Source: BPGL01 sp035463115 | Lineage (GTDB): Bacteria > Actinomycetota > UBA4738 > HRBIN12 | Reading direction: 5' to 3' | Length of the DNA: 64,000 nt | Assembly (NCBI GenBank): GCA_035463115.1 | Contig: DATHTO010000139.1 | Span: 1-64,000, forward strand | Part shown: positions 39,671-48,829 of the stretch, piece by piece | How positions within the stretch are numbered: position 1 is the stretch's first letter | Layout: every line of letters begins with the position of its first letter | The notes under the pieces: generated by a model | Told to the model about the DNA's origin: nothing | Seen by the model: the letters and a program-made list of their open reading frames with translations, nothing else | Databases searched by the model: none | Translations under genes and position numbers: made by a program

Positions 39671-40765
39671 TCAGCCGAGGATCTGGCGTTCGCGCGTCGA
39701 GCGGTTCAGGCGCTCGACCCCGCCGGCCGTCACCGCGACGATGTCTTCGATCCGTACCCCGAAGCGGCCGTCGAGGTAGATCCCGGGCTCGACGCTGAAG
39801 GTCATCCCCGGCACGAGGACCGTCGCGTCGCCTTCGACGGCGTACGGCGGCTCGTGCACCTCCCGGCCGATCCCGTGGCCGGTCCGGTGGATGAACCGCT
39901 CACCGAGCCCGGCGTCGTCGATGACCGCGCGGGCGGCCCGATCGACCTCCTGGATCTCGATCCCCGGCGCGACGCTCGCGACGGCAGCCTCCTGTGCGGC
40001 GTGGACCACGTCGTAGACGGCACCGAACCCCTCGGGCTCGCGCTCGACGACGACCGTCCGGGTCGTGTCGCTGAAGTAGCCCGCGAGCTCGCCGCCGAAG
40101 TCCAGCACGACGGCATCGCCCGGCACGATCGTGCGCGATCCGGCCTCGTGATGCGGCGAGGCGCCGTTCGGTCCGCTCGCGACGATCGTGAACTCGGCGC
40201 GCGCATGTCCGTGCTCGACGAGGAGCGCCGCGAGCTCGTCCGCGATCTCCTCCTCCCGTCTCCCGGCGAAGCGCGTGTCGCAGATCCGACGGAACGTCTC
40301 GTCCGCCGCGTGCGCCGCGTCTCGCAGCGCCGTCAGTTCCTCGGCGTCCTTGACGGCCCGCAGACGCCCGAGGACGGGCGACGCCGGAGCGAACGCGAGC
40401 GCGGGCCGGACCCGCTGCAGGCCCAGCAGGTGCGCCGCCCACAGCCGGTCGCCGACGGCGACGCGCCCGCCGTCCGGGAGCAACCTCGCGGCAGCGTGGT
40501 ACGGATCCTCGCCGTCGAACCAGGCGACCAGTTCGACGTCGCCGACGGCGCCCTCCCGCGCGAGCGGCTCCTCGAGCGCCGGGACGAGCAACACCGGGTC
40601 TCGGTCGGGGCGTACGACGAGGAGCGTCGGCCGCTCGAGCGGCATCGGCTCGTAGCCGACCAGGTAGGCGAGATCCGGCGACGGCGGCACGACGAGCGCC
40701 GCGTACCCCTGCGCCGCGGTCTCGTCGCGCACGCGCGCGAGGCGGTTGACGTGCGCCGGCGTCAT
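39671..40765 (-). CDS. Xaa-Pro aminopeptidase (M24 family)
   Basis: A 364-residue metallopeptidase. The N-terminal creatinase-like domain covers about 1-130. The catalytic pita-bread domain has VVLDFGGELAGYFSDTTRTV with both metal aspartates, HRTGHGIGREVHEPP with its histidine, and SVEPGIYLDGRFGVRIEDIV with glutamates. This is a PepQ/PepP-type dipeptidase; the homologue Rv2089c (PepE) sits in the same region of mycobacteria. The lipid kinase gene ends 10 bases before its start, so they may be co-transcribed. Confidence 0.9.
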   Translation of the reverse strand: MTPAHVNRLARVRDETAAQGYAALVVPPSPDLAYLVGYEPMPLERPTLLVVRPDRDPVLLVPALEEPLAREGAVGDVELVAWFDGEDPYHAAARLLPDGGRVAVGDRLWAAHLLGLQRVRPALAFAPASPVLGRLRAVKDAEELTALRDAAHAADETFRRICDTRFAGRREEEIADELAALLVEHGHARAEFTIVASGPNGASPHHEAGSRTIVPGDAVVLDFGGELAGYFSDTTRTVVVEREPEGFGAVYDVVHAAQEAAVASVAPGIEIQEVDRAARAVIDDAGLGERFIHRTGHGIGREVHEPPYAVEGDATVLVPGMTFSVEPGIYLDGRFGVRIEDIVAVTAGGVERLNRSTRERQILG

Positions 40766-40775
40766 GGCCCCTTCG

Positions 40776-41741
40776 TCACAGCTTCAGCAGGACCTGCTGC
40801 GGGACGACCTGGACCGTCACCGGCGTCGATCCGAACCGCCTGCCGTCGACGACGACGGGCCAGGGGCGTTCCGGCTCCACGGTGACGCGGATCTTCGCGC
40901 GCAGCTCCTTCACCCCGGGGTCGGGCAGGTGGCCGCCGTTCATGAAGATGCGCGGCAGCATCCGGTAGGCGTCGGCCTTCGGGCCCACGAACGCGAGGGC
41001 GTCGATCACGCCGTCGCCGGGGTACGAGCGAGGCGACAATCGCTGTCCTCCGTCGACGAACTGCCCGTTCGCGACGACGACGTCCCACGCGGCGAACCGG
41101 TGCGAGCGGGCGTCGACGTGGAGGGTGACCGATCGGGAACGCCACCGCGCGTACGTTCGCCAGAACGCGGTGAACCGACGGACGCGGCCGTCCCCCGGCG
41201 CGATCGCCGAGGTCGCGCCGGCCACCGCGGCGCGGAAGCCCACCTGCACCATGTTGTGCCCGTACCGCACCGCGCGTCCGTCGTCGACCGTCGTGCTGAC
41301 CTTCATCACGTCGAGGGCGTACGTCGCCTCGTCGCGCAGGTGCGAGACCGCGCCGTCGACGTCGTCGGGCAGGCCGAAGCTGCGCGTCAGGTCGCAGACG
41401 CCGCCCGCGGGGATCACCGCGATCACCGGGCGTTCGACGATCGTGGTTCCGTCGTCGAAGGCGCCGTCGATGACGTCCTGAACGCTCCGGTCGTCTCCCG
41501 CGACGGCGATGAAGCGGTTCCCCGCCTCGAACGTCGCGCGGGCGATGCCGGGGACCTCGTCGCCATCGGAGGCGACGACGATCTCGTGAGCGAGTCCCGT
41601 CGCCGCCACGGCGCGACGCACGTGGTCGAGCCGGCGACCCACGCCGCCGGCACCCGCCGCCGCGTCGACGACGACGGTCAGCGGTCCGAACGGATGCGTC
41701 GTTCCGCGATGCGTCGATCGAGCGGTCACCACCGGGCGCAT
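40776..41741 (-). CDS. Diacylglycerol/lipid kinase family protein
   Basis: A 321-residue protein of the DagK/YegS type. TVVVDAAAGAGGVGRRL is the first strand-loop, FIAVAGDDRSVQDVIDGAF stands where active members have GGDGTxxE, and VIAVIPAGGVCDLTRSFG matches PxGTxNDFA. The GGDGT motif is changed to AGDDR here, so the catalytic glycines are not conserved. The C-terminal domain has the usual CDLTR and VVANGQFVDGG strands. It could be an inactive or divergent lipid kinase. It follows helY after 5 bases. Confidence 0.75.
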   Translation of the reverse strand: MRPVVTARSTHRGTTHPFGPLTVVVDAAAGAGGVGRRLDHVRRAVAATGLAHEIVVASDGDEVPGIARATFEAGNRFIAVAGDDRSVQDVIDGAFDDGTTIVERPVIAVIPAGGVCDLTRSFGLPDDVDGAVSHLRDEATYALDVMKVSTTVDDGRAVRYGHNMVQVGFRAAVAGATSAIAPGDGRVRRFTAFWRTYARWRSRSVTLHVDARSHRFAAWDVVVANGQFVDGGQRLSPRSYPGDGVIDALAFVGPKADAYRMLPRIFMNGGHLPDPGVKELRAKIRVTVEPERPWPVVVDGRRFGSTPVTVQVVPQQVLLKL

Positions 41742-41746
41742 CGTAG

Positions 41747-44407
41747 CTACACGCCCGTGTACGCGACGACGCCTCGGAGCACGGCGTCCCGGGCGGCACC
41801 GACGGTCGTCGCGGTCTCGCCGTCGGCGACCTCCTCGATCTGCCGCAACAGGTCGAGGAGCTGCTTGCAGTTCCGGACGAAGTCGCCGGGCGCCATCTCG
41901 GTCTCGCGCAGCACCTCCTCGAGGGGCTTCCCTTCGGCCCAGTGGAAGATCGGTGTCGCGAACCCAGCCTCGAGCTCGCGGCACAGCTGCACCTGGTGCT
42001 GATCCTCGGTGCGGCGGATCCGCCGCCAGATGCGTTGGAGGGCCTCGTACCGCTCGGCCGCCGGTGCGGTGGGGAGCTCGCCCGGCAAGGGGTTCCGCTC
42101 GCGAGCCTCGTAGACCACGGTGGAGACCAGCGCCGCGGCTTCCGACGGCGACAGACCGTCGAGGAGCCTCGCGGCGAGCAGCTCGCCGACGAGCACGTCT
42201 CCCTCGCCGTAGATCCGGGCGAGCGTCGTTCCTCGGTCGGTGACCGTCCAACCCTCGACGTACCCGAGGTCCTGCAGCACCGCGAGGACCCGGTCGAACC
42301 GTCGCGCGAGCGTCTCGGTCCGCACGCGGATCCTGCGATCCACGCCCGCGAGCTGCTGCTCGATGCCGGAGACCCGCTGCGCCCACCGCTCGTGCTTCGC
42401 GCGCTCCGGGCACGCGTGGCACGGATGCGCACGCGCTTCGGCCTCGAGCTTCGCCGCCTCGCGCTCGACCTTCGGGTCGGCGGCGCGGCCGTTCCGTGAC
42501 CGCTTCGGTGGCTTCACGTGGAGGGACACGAGCGCGCTCGCGACGTCGCGACGGTACCGCGCGCTCCGGGCGCTCCCCGATCGCGGCAGCGGGATCCGGG
42601 TGAGGACCGAGGGCGGCTCCTCGAAGTCGTTCCCCGACACGCGGAAGAACCGCCGGTCCTGGGTGAGGACGGTCGGCTTGCCGTCCCGGCTCGAGACCAC
42701 GACGGCGAGCCCGCCGCGCTTGGCCCGCGGCACGTGGATCACCTCGCCCGGCTTCAGCGACGCGACGGCCTCGCGGATCGAATCGTGGCGCTCGCGCTCC
42801 CGTCCCCGGCGATCGGCGTCGCGCAGCGACCGTGCGCGCTCGACCAGCGACCGGTAGCCATCGAAGTCGCCGAGGTGGCACACCATGTTCGCGCGATAGC
42901 CGGCGAGCGCCTCCTGGTGCCGCTGTCGCGTGCGCTCGAGGGCCACGACGCCCCGGTCGGCGAGGAACTGCGCGAACGACGCGTTCAGCAGGTGATGCGC
43001 CTGCTCGGGTTCGTAGTTCCGGACGAGGTTCACCGCCATGTTGTAGGAGGGTCGGAACGACGACGTGAGGTCGTACGTGCGCGTCGCCGCGAGGCCGGCG
43101 ACCCGCTCGAACGGCACCTGGCGCTGGTACACGACGACGGCGTGGCCGAGCGCGTCGATCCCGCGGCGTCCGGCGCGACCCGTGAGCTGCGTGTACTCCC
43201 CCGGCGTGAGGAGCTCGTGCCGTTCGCCCTGGAACTTCCAGAGGTCCTCGATCACGACCGTCTTCGCCGGCATGTTGATGCCGAGCGACAGCGTCTCCGT
43301 CGCGAACACCACCTTCACGAGCCCTTCCGCGAAGAGCTCCTCCACGGTCTCCTTGAAGACGGGCAGCATGCCGGCGTGGTGGGCCGCCACCCCGGCGGTG
43401 AGGCCGTCGAGGAAGTCGTAGAACCCCAGCGTCACGAGGTCCTCCTCGTCGATCCACGCGGCGCGCATCTCGGCACGCTCCCGGATCCGGTCGGCCTCGT
43501 CCCGGGTCGTGAGGCGGATGCCCGAGTCCGTCAGCCACCGCACGCTCCGATCGCAGCCGGCGCGGCTGAAGACGAAGTAGATCGCCGGCAGCATCCCCTC
43601 GTCGTCGAGGACCTCGACGACCTCCTCGCGTCGCGGGACGTAGACCCGCCGATGCCCCTCCCGAGGCCGCGCGATGCGCTCGTGCTGCGGCAGCGCGCTC
43701 CCACGCCGGTAGTAGGTCTTGACCTTCAGTTCCTGCTGGTCGAGCGAGACGACGTAGGGGTTCGGCATCGGCACGCCCTCCTGCTCGACGTGCATGGGAT
43801 GGAGCCGATGGCCGACGAGGTAGTGGTGCTCGAGCGGCACCGGCCGCTTCTCCTCGATCACGACGCGGGTGTCGCCGCGGAGCGTCCGGATCCACTCGCC
43901 GAACTCCTCGGCGTTCGAGATCGTCGCCGACAGGCACGTGACGGCGACGCTCGGCGGCAGGTGGATCAGGACCTCCTCCCAGACCGCACCCCGGTACGGG
44001 TCCTGCAGGTAGTGGACCTCGTCCATGATCACCGCCTGCAGACCCCGCAGCGTGCCGCTGCGCTCGTAGAGCATGTTGCGGAGGACCTCCGTCGTCATCA
44101 CCACGATCGGCGCCTCGCCGTTGATCGTGTTGTCGCCGGTGAGCAGCCCGACCCGTCCGGCGCCGTGCTTCTCGACGAGGTCGCCGAACTTCTGGTTCGA
44201 CAGCGCCTTCAGCGGCGTCGTGTAGAAGGCCTTGCGCCCCGCGTCGAGCGCACGCTCGATCGCGAACTCCGCGACGACGGTCTTCCCCGAGCCGGTCGGC
44301 GCGGCGACGAGCACCGAACCACCGCGGTCGAGGGCGTCGATCGCGTCACGTTGGAACGCGTCGAGCGGGAACGGGAAGGCGGCCGCGAAGGCCTCCGGGG
44401 AGGTCAC
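41747..44407 (-). CDS. helY: Ski2-like DEAD/DEAH-box helicase HelY
   Basis: An 886-residue superfamily 2 helicase. Walker A is APTGSGKT at about 36-43, DEVH follows in VIMDEVHYLQD, and motif III is SATISNAEEFGEWI. Motif VI is QLTGRAGRRGIDALG. The C-terminal part has the DSHCT domain (VQLCRELEAGFATPIFHWAEG). It corresponds to HelY (Rv2092c), which precedes the tat genes in mycobacteria; here esterase and lipid kinase genes lie between. Start is GTG 44407, six bases after a TAGACT box, so the message is probably leaderless. Confidence 0.93.
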   Translation of the reverse strand: MTSPEAFAAAFPFPLDAFQRDAIDALDRGGSVLVAAPTGSGKTVVAEFAIERALDAGRKAFYTTPLKALSNQKFGDLVEKHGAGRVGLLTGDNTINGEAPIVVMTTEVLRNMLYERSGTLRGLQAVIMDEVHYLQDPYRGAVWEEVLIHLPPSVAVTCLSATISNAEEFGEWIRTLRGDTRVVIEEKRPVPLEHHYLVGHRLHPMHVEQEGVPMPNPYVVSLDQQELKVKTYYRRGSALPQHERIARPREGHRRVYVPRREEVVEVLDDEGMLPAIYFVFSRAGCDRSVRWLTDSGIRLTTRDEADRIRERAEMRAAWIDEEDLVTLGFYDFLDGLTAGVAAHHAGMLPVFKETVEELFAEGLVKVVFATETLSLGINMPAKTVVIEDLWKFQGERHELLTPGEYTQLTGRAGRRGIDALGHAVVVYQRQVPFERVAGLAATRTYDLTSSFRPSYNMAVNLVRNYEPEQAHHLLNASFAQFLADRGVVALERTRQRHQEALAGYRANMVCHLGDFDGYRSLVERARSLRDADRRGRERERHDSIREAVASLKPGEVIHVPRAKRGGLAVVVSSRDGKPTVLTQDRRFFRVSGNDFEEPPSVLTRIPLPRSGSARSARYRRDVASALVSLHVKPPKRSRNGRAADPKVEREAAKLEAEARAHPCHACPERAKHERWAQRVSGIEQQLAGVDRRIRVRTETLARRFDRVLAVLQDLGYVEGWTVTDRGTTLARIYGEGDVLVGELLAARLLDGLSPSEAAALVSTVVYEARERNPLPGELPTAPAAERYEALQRIWRRIRRTEDQHQVQLCRELEAGFATPIFHWAEGKPLEEVLRETEMAPGDFVRNCKQLLDLLRQIEEVADGETATTVGAARDAVLRGVVAYTGV

Positions 44408-44413
44408 CGAGCC

Positions 44414-44419
44414 AGTCTA
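44414..44419 (-). promoter_or_regulatory. -10 box of helY (leaderless type)
   Basis: TAGACT on the minus strand, exactly six bases before the GTG start. Confidence 0.55.
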
Positions 44420-44442
44420 CGGGCCGTCCGCGTGGCGGCCGC

Positions 44443-45162
44443 TCAGCCGACGCCCTCGCGGAACCGTTGCACCAGTTCGGCGAAGCGCGCAGGCCGCTCG
44501 ACGTTCGAGAGGTGGCCCGCGCCCTCGATCACGGCGAGCTCCGCGCCCGGGATCGCATCGGCCATCGGCGCGGACACCGCGGCAGGGATCAGCCGGTCTC
44601 GGTCCGACGTGATCACGAGCGTCGGGACGTCGATGCGCGGAAGGTCGGGTCGCGAGTCGGGGCGTTCGGCCAGGCCGAGCGCCGCCGCGGCGATCGCCTC
44701 GGGATCTTGCGACGCGATCCACCGGCGGACGCGGTCGACGAGCTCGGGAGGCGCGTCGTCGGCGAGCAGCGGTGGCGGCTCCTCCACGAGGACGTTGCCC
44801 TCGGTGCGCAGGCGTTCGGCCAGCGCCGTCCTTGCTCCTCGCGCCTCGTCGGTGTCGGGCTCGGCGCGGGTGTTCGCGAGGATCAGCCCCGCGACGCGCT
44901 CGGGCGCGCGGCGCCACAGCTCGAACGCGACGTAGCCGCCCATCGAGAGACCGCACACGACCGCGCGCTCACCTCCGGCGGCCTCGAGCGCGTCGAGAGC
45001 CGCCGTCGCGGCGTCCGCCATCGTGAGGACGCCGCCCGTCGTCGACGGGGCGTTCCCGAACCCCGGAAGGTCCGGCGCGACGACCCCGGGAGGGCCGGCG
45101 AGGTCCTCCCACATCCGCGCGTCCAGCGGGAACGCGTGCAGGAGCAGCAGGTCCGCGGTCAT
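44443..45162 (-). CDS. Alpha/beta hydrolase
   Basis: A 239-residue serine hydrolase. The nucleophile elbow is CGLSMGGYVAFEL. The oxyanion region is LLLLHAFPLDARMW, and the catalytic Asp and His lie in TLVITSDRDRLIP and IEGAGHLSNVERP. It resembles 3-oxoadipate enol-lactonase and related esterases; no pathway genes are beside it, so the substrate is unknown. The ATG at 45162 overlaps the stop of the lipid kinase gene upstream (ATGA). Confidence 0.85.
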   Translation of the reverse strand: MTADLLLLHAFPLDARMWEDLAGPPGVVAPDLPGFGNAPSTTGGVLTMADAATAALDALEAAGGERAVVCGLSMGGYVAFELWRRAPERVAGLILANTRAEPDTDEARGARTALAERLRTEGNVLVEEPPPLLADDAPPELVDRVRRWIASQDPEAIAAAALGLAERPDSRPDLPRIDVPTLVITSDRDRLIPAAVSAPMADAIPGAELAVIEGAGHLSNVERPARFAELVQRFREGVG

Positions 45163-46070
45163 GGGATCGCCCTCGGGTTCACGCCGACGACGATCGGCAG
45201 GGCCGCCGGCAGGACCTCGAACCGCGCGGGCAGCGGGCCGACGCGCTCGCCGTCGGCGTACACCTGGACCCGGCGATCCGTCTCGATCGCCACGGTGCGC
45301 GCCGTCGCCATCGTGACGGCGGGATGGCGGACGTGCGTCCCCCGGAACACCTTGGGGAACGCCCGCAGGAAGGCCCCCTTTCCCAAGGCTCGGAGCAGGA
45401 GCACGTCGAGGCAGCCGTCGACGACCGAGGCCCGAGGCGCGACCTTCATCCCACCTCCGTAGCTGACCGCGTTCGCGACGACGACGAGCATGTGCGGTCC
45501 CTCGACGACCTCGTCGTCGAGCTGGACCCGGTACCCGGCCGGCACGAACCGCGACAGGGTCTTCACGACCGAGGCGATGTACGTCCCCGTCGGGCCGAGC
45601 CCGAGCCGCATCGCGTTCGCCGCCTCGGTCACGTCGGAATCGAACCCGGCGCCGGCGACGTTCACGTAGACGCGGCGCTCCGTTCCGGTGGTGACGCGGA
45701 CGACGTCGATCGGCACGACGTTCGGATCGGCGAGGGCGCGGACCGCGGCCGCGAGCGATCCCACGCCGAGCGAGTGCGCGAAGTCGTCACCGGTCCCGCT
45801 GGGGAGCACCGCCAGGGTGGCCCCCGTGTCGAGGATGCCGTTCGCGGCGAGGCCGACGGAACCGTCGCCACCGAGCACGGCGATCGTCCCGACGCCGTCG
45901 TCGGCCGCGCGGCGCACCTGCTCGGTGAGCCCATCCGCGGACCCGCTCACGCGGAACGCGTGCGGGACCCCCGCCTCGTGCAGCATGCGACCCACCTTGC
46001 CGATCAGCCGACCGCCCTTGCCGCGTCCGGCCGCCGGGTTCGCGACGACGACGACCTCGGAGGCGGTCAT
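45159..46070 (-). CDS. Diacylglycerol kinase family protein
   Basis: A 303-residue lipid kinase. VVVVANPAAGRGKGGRLIGKV is the first motif, TIAVLGGDGSVGLAANGIL is the GGDG motif, and LAVLPSGTGDDFAHSLG is the PxGTxNDFA-type motif. All catalytic glycines are intact, in contrast to the gene at 40776. The later YVNVAGAGFDSDVT and DGCLDVLLL strands are typical. It probably phosphorylates diacylglycerol or a related lipid. It lies downstream of the one-helix membrane protein and is coupled to the hydrolase by ATGA. Confidence 0.88.
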   Translation of the reverse strand: MTASEVVVVANPAAGRGKGGRLIGKVGRMLHEAGVPHAFRVSGSADGLTEQVRRAADDGVGTIAVLGGDGSVGLAANGILDTGATLAVLPSGTGDDFAHSLGVGSLAAAVRALADPNVVPIDVVRVTTGTERRVYVNVAGAGFDSDVTEAANAMRLGLGPTGTYIASVVKTLSRFVPAGYRVQLDDEVVEGPHMLVVVANAVSYGGGMKVAPRASVVDGCLDVLLLRALGKGAFLRAFPKVFRGTHVRHPAVTMATARTVAIETDRRVQVYADGERVGPLPARFEVLPAALPIVVGVNPRAIP

Positions 46071-46078
46071 CGCCGCGC

Positions 46079-46822
46079 TCAGCCGCCGATCGGCAGGCCG
46101 CCCGTGCCGAGCCCCGCCTCGGCGCCCGCGCTCGCGGGCGTCAGCCCTCCTGCGTTCAGGCCCAATAGGTAGTCGTTCCAGGCCCCCTGCAGCGTCGTGG
46201 CGGCTCCTTCCGAGACGCTGCGAGCCTCGTCGATCGTCGCCTCGTGGCCGGCGTCCGGGAGGGTCGCCGCCAGCGTCGTGAGCCGCGCCGCGACGGCGTA
46301 CGACCGGAGCGCGGAGACGAAGCCTGCCTGGCTGTCGAGGACGGCGCTGGCCTCTCCGACGTCGAAGCCCTTGTTGCGGACGGCGCCGATCAGGTCGTAC
46401 CCCTCGAGGGCCGACGCCGCCTCGTCGAGTCGCTCGTCGAGCCCGTCGATCGCCGAGACGTCGTCCTCGCCGTCGGCGACGATCTCGATCACGGCGGGCA
46501 GCTCCGCGGCGACGCTCGGAGCCGCCCCGGGCGCGCCGAAGGCCCCGACCTTCGCGATCTCGGTCTCGACGAGCTCCTTCCACCCCCGGACGGCCCGACG
46601 TCGTTCGACCTGCTCGACGGCCTCGCGCTCGTCGACGTTGCCCTGCCGGATGCCGTTCGTCAGCCAGATCAGGAACCAGACGACGCCGGCCCCGACGAGC
46701 ACGGCGGCGACCAGCTGCACCCAGCGGCGCTGCAGGAAGGGGGTGGGTCGCTCGACGGGGGCGCGCCGCGGCGCGCGGGCCGGCGGATGGCTGCGGGTCT
46801 TGCCCTTGCCCTTGATCGCCAC
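46079..46822 (-). CDS. Single-pass membrane protein of unknown function
   Basis: A 247-residue protein. A basic, Arg/Pro-rich N-terminus is followed by one membrane helix at about 35-56 (WVQLVAAVLVGAGVVWFLIWL), after which about 190 residues are rich in Ala, Glu and Asp and look helical. The orientation is likely cytoplasm-in. No family is recognised. The GTG begins directly after the tatC stop (TGA-GTG), so it is coupled to tatC. It might serve as a tat-linked export protein, but that is only position. Confidence 0.75.
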   Translation of the reverse strand: MAIKGKGKTRSHPPARAPRRAPVERPTPFLQRRWVQLVAAVLVGAGVVWFLIWLTNGIRQGNVDEREAVEQVERRRAVRGWKELVETEIAKVGAFGAPGAAPSVAAELPAVIEIVADGEDDVSAIDGLDERLDEAASALEGYDLIGAVRNKGFDVGEASAVLDSQAGFVSALRSYAVAARLTTLAATLPDAGHEATIDEARSVSEGAATTLQGAWNDYLLGLNAGGLTPASAGAEAGLGTGGLPIGG

Positions 46823-47626
46823 TCAGGTCTCCTCGGCGGCTCGTCGTCGCCTCGTCACGCGGCCGACGATGATAGCGGCCTCGTAGAACACGTACATCGG
46901 CACGCCGAGCATCAGCAACGTGATCGGGTCACCCGTCGGCGTGATCACCGCCGCGAAGACCGCGATCGCCACGATCGCGTACCGACGCCATGCACCAAGT
47001 CGCTCCGGCGTCAGCACGCCGACCAGCTCGAGGAACACCAGCAGCACCGGCAGCAGGAACGAGAACCCGAACGCCAGGATCACCAGCACGACGAACCCGA
47101 TGTACCGGTCGAAGTGGAGGATCGCGAACGTTCCCTCGCCCGCGAACCCGAGGAGGAACTCGAGCCCTCGCGGGAGCGCGAGGTACGCGAACGCCGCGCC
47201 GCCCGCGAACAGCGCGAGCGAGGTGGCGATGAAGGGGATCGCGTAGGCCTTCTCGCGTTTCGTCAGTCCCGGCGTGACGAACGCCCACAGCTGGTACAGG
47301 ACCACGGGCAGCGCGATCGCGAGGCCGAGGTAGAGGACGATCTTCAGCTTCACGGTGAAGCCGTCGACCGGCCCGCTGAAGAACAGGCCGCACCGGCCGT
47401 CGGACAACGGATTGAACTGCGGGTTCCGCGCGATGAAGTCGCAGTAGGGCTCGCTCAGGGCGTCCTTGATCGGCTCGTAGACGAACCAGGCGGGGATCGA
47501 ACCGAACGCGAGCGCCAGCAGGATGACGATCAGGCGATGACGGAGCTCCTCGAGATGCTCCATCAACGTCATCGTGCCGCTGTGCTCCGACTCGGAGCGA
47601 CGGCGCCGGAACGGGATCACGGCCAT
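46823..47626 (-). CDS. tatC: Twin-arginine translocase subunit TatC
   Basis: A 267-residue integral membrane protein with six helices. The N-terminal TMTLMEHLEELRHRLIVIL is the TatC signature (binding of the twin-arginine signal), and YQLWAFVTPGLTKREKAY is the conserved first-loop motif. VITPTGDPITLLMLGVPMYVFYEA is the last helix region. It forms the receptor of folded-protein export with TatA/B. It is 11 bases downstream of tatA/B. Confidence 0.96.
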   Translation of the reverse strand: MAVIPFRRRRSESEHSGTMTLMEHLEELRHRLIVILLALAFGSIPAWFVYEPIKDALSEPYCDFIARNPQFNPLSDGRCGLFFSGPVDGFTVKLKIVLYLGLAIALPVVLYQLWAFVTPGLTKREKAYAIPFIATSLALFAGGAAFAYLALPRGLEFLLGFAGEGTFAILHFDRYIGFVVLVILAFGFSFLLPVLLVFLELVGVLTPERLGAWRRYAIVAIAVFAAVITPTGDPITLLMLGVPMYVFYEAAIIVGRVTRRRRAAEET

Positions 47627-47637
47627 CGGCGAGGCGC

Positions 47638-48075
47638 CTATCCGGCGCCCGCGGCGGCCGGCGGCCCGTCGGGATCGTCGTCGCGGGCCTGCGGGGCATC
47701 GGTGCGCGTCGTCGCCGTGTCGTCGCCCCCCGATCCGCCGGGAACGTCGGGCTCGCGCTCGCCCGACGGCGATGGTTCGTCCGGCGCCGTCTCGGACGAC
47801 GCGGCGTCGTCGTCGGCCGCCGGCGCTCCCGGTCGGGCCGTGCGATGCGGCCGCGCAGGCGTCCGCTTCGAGCCCGAGACGCCGGGCTGGTGCACCGCCG
47901 GCGGTTCGGGATTGAGGTCGATCTTCACCATGTCCTTGACCTCGTCCTGCATCTTGCGGAACTCGCGCATCCCGCGCCCGAGCGATCGGGCCAGCTCGGG
48001 GAGCTTCTGCGGCCCGAGCACGATCAAAGCCAGCAGCAGGACGATCAGCAGTTCGGTGCTCGAGATGTTGAACAT
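47638..48075 (-). CDS. Sec-independent translocase protein TatA/TatB
   Basis: A 145-residue protein. One N-terminal membrane helix (STELLIVLLLALIVLG) leads to the hinge GPQKLPELARSLGRGMREFRKM, an amphipathic helix. The remaining 90 residues are an acidic, Pro/Asp-rich tail. The tail length and GMREFR form fall between TatA and TatB. It probably oligomerises to make the pore with TatC. It is the only TatA/B gene in the window, so it may act as both. Confidence 0.88.
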   Translation of the reverse strand: MFNISSTELLIVLLLALIVLGPQKLPELARSLGRGMREFRKMQDEVKDMVKIDLNPEPPAVHQPGVSGSKRTPARPHRTARPGAPAADDDAASSETAPDEPSPSGEREPDVPGGSGGDDTATTRTDAPQARDDDPDGPPAAAGAG

Positions 48076-48109
48076 GGCGATGGGTGGACCGGACGGCCCG
48101 GGGCCAATC

Positions 48110-48343
48110 CTACCCCCGCCCGGACGAAGCCCGACGGCCCGGCACCTGCATCGACGCCGCCCGCATCGAGGCGCGATCCCCGTCGGCCGCGATCCCGTCG
48201 GCCAGCGGCTTGACGGCGTCCTGGAGCTCACGCGCCGAGCGACCGAGGATCAGCACGTGTCGGACGAGGGCGATGAGGCACGCGGTCACCGCGGCGGTAC
48301 TGACGATCGCCACGATGAACCACACGACGAGCCAGGTGGACAC
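48110..48343 (-). CDS. Small single-pass membrane protein
   Basis: A 77-residue protein: one helix (about 3-30, WLVVWFIVAIVSTAAVTACLIALV) and a short, amphipathic cytoplasmic tail. The GTG at 48343 lies seven bases after a TAGCAT box, so the mRNA is likely leaderless. It is upstream of the tat genes and reads in the same direction. No family is recognised; it may be a tiny Tat-associated or unknown membrane protein. Confidence 0.6.
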   Translation of the reverse strand: MSTWLVVWFIVAIVSTAAVTACLIALVRHVLILGRSARELQDAVKPLADGIAADGDRASMRAASMQVPGRRASSGRG

Positions 48344-48350
48344 GTCGGCG

Positions 48351-48356
48351 ATGCTA
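48351..48356 (-). promoter_or_regulatory. -10 box of the small membrane protein gene (leaderless type)
   Basis: TAGCAT on the minus strand, seven bases before the GTG. It may also serve the tat genes downstream. Confidence 0.5.
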
Positions 48357-48388
48357 CAGGAGCTGGCTGACGTGCCGGCAGCGACCGG

Positions 48389-48766
48389 TCAGACGTTGCC
48401 GCCGCTGCTGGCGAGGAAGTCCCGGATGTACCGGTCGTCCTCGAGCAGGTAATGGAACTCGATCACGTCGTCGACCGTGAGCGACGGTCCCGGCGGCCGC
48501 TCCTCGAGCGGCTCCATCGCGTCGAACAGCTCGGACTGATGGTCGGGGTCGTCGCGATCGATGTCCACCCCGGCGGACACGAGGAGGGCGACGATCTTGC
48601 GGTCGGCGCGCTTCTCGACGTCGTCGGCACAGCTGGGACACGTGAAGCGGTAGCTCCCTTCGCGGCCGTCGGACCGGACCGACAGCGAGATCGCGTCGGG
48701 TCCCATGTCGACCTCTCCGCAGCGCGGGCACGTTGTCCGGATCGTGGTCATCTCGCAGCAAGGCAT
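48389..48766 (-). CDS. Zinc-ribbon protein of unknown function
   Basis: A 125-residue protein. CPRCGEVDMGPDAISLSV and FTCPSCADDVEKRA give two CxxC pairs that should bind one zinc. The second half is acidic and helical (HQSELFDAMEPLEERP; DDVIEFHYLLEDDRYIRDFLA). ATG 48766 is supported by GGAGG seven bases before it; a GTG upstream lies inside that ribosome site. It lies between the tat genes and pafC. No family is recognised, and the role is unknown. Confidence 0.65.
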   Translation of the reverse strand: MPCCEMTTIRTTCPRCGEVDMGPDAISLSVRSDGREGSYRFTCPSCADDVEKRADRKIVALLVSAGVDIDRDDPDHQSELFDAMEPLEERPPGPSLTVDDVIEFHYLLEDDRYIRDFLASSGGNV

Positions 48767-48829
48767 CGGTCGCACCTCCGAAGGGCTTGAGCGCGGGTTC
48801 TCGCGTGGGGGCTACCCCGAACGGGCCGG

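Noticed and set aside
40776..43937. 1053-codon frame joining the lipid kinase to helicase sequence
   Set aside because: The upstream two thirds is an out-of-frame reading of helY. The lipid kinase begins at ATG 41741.
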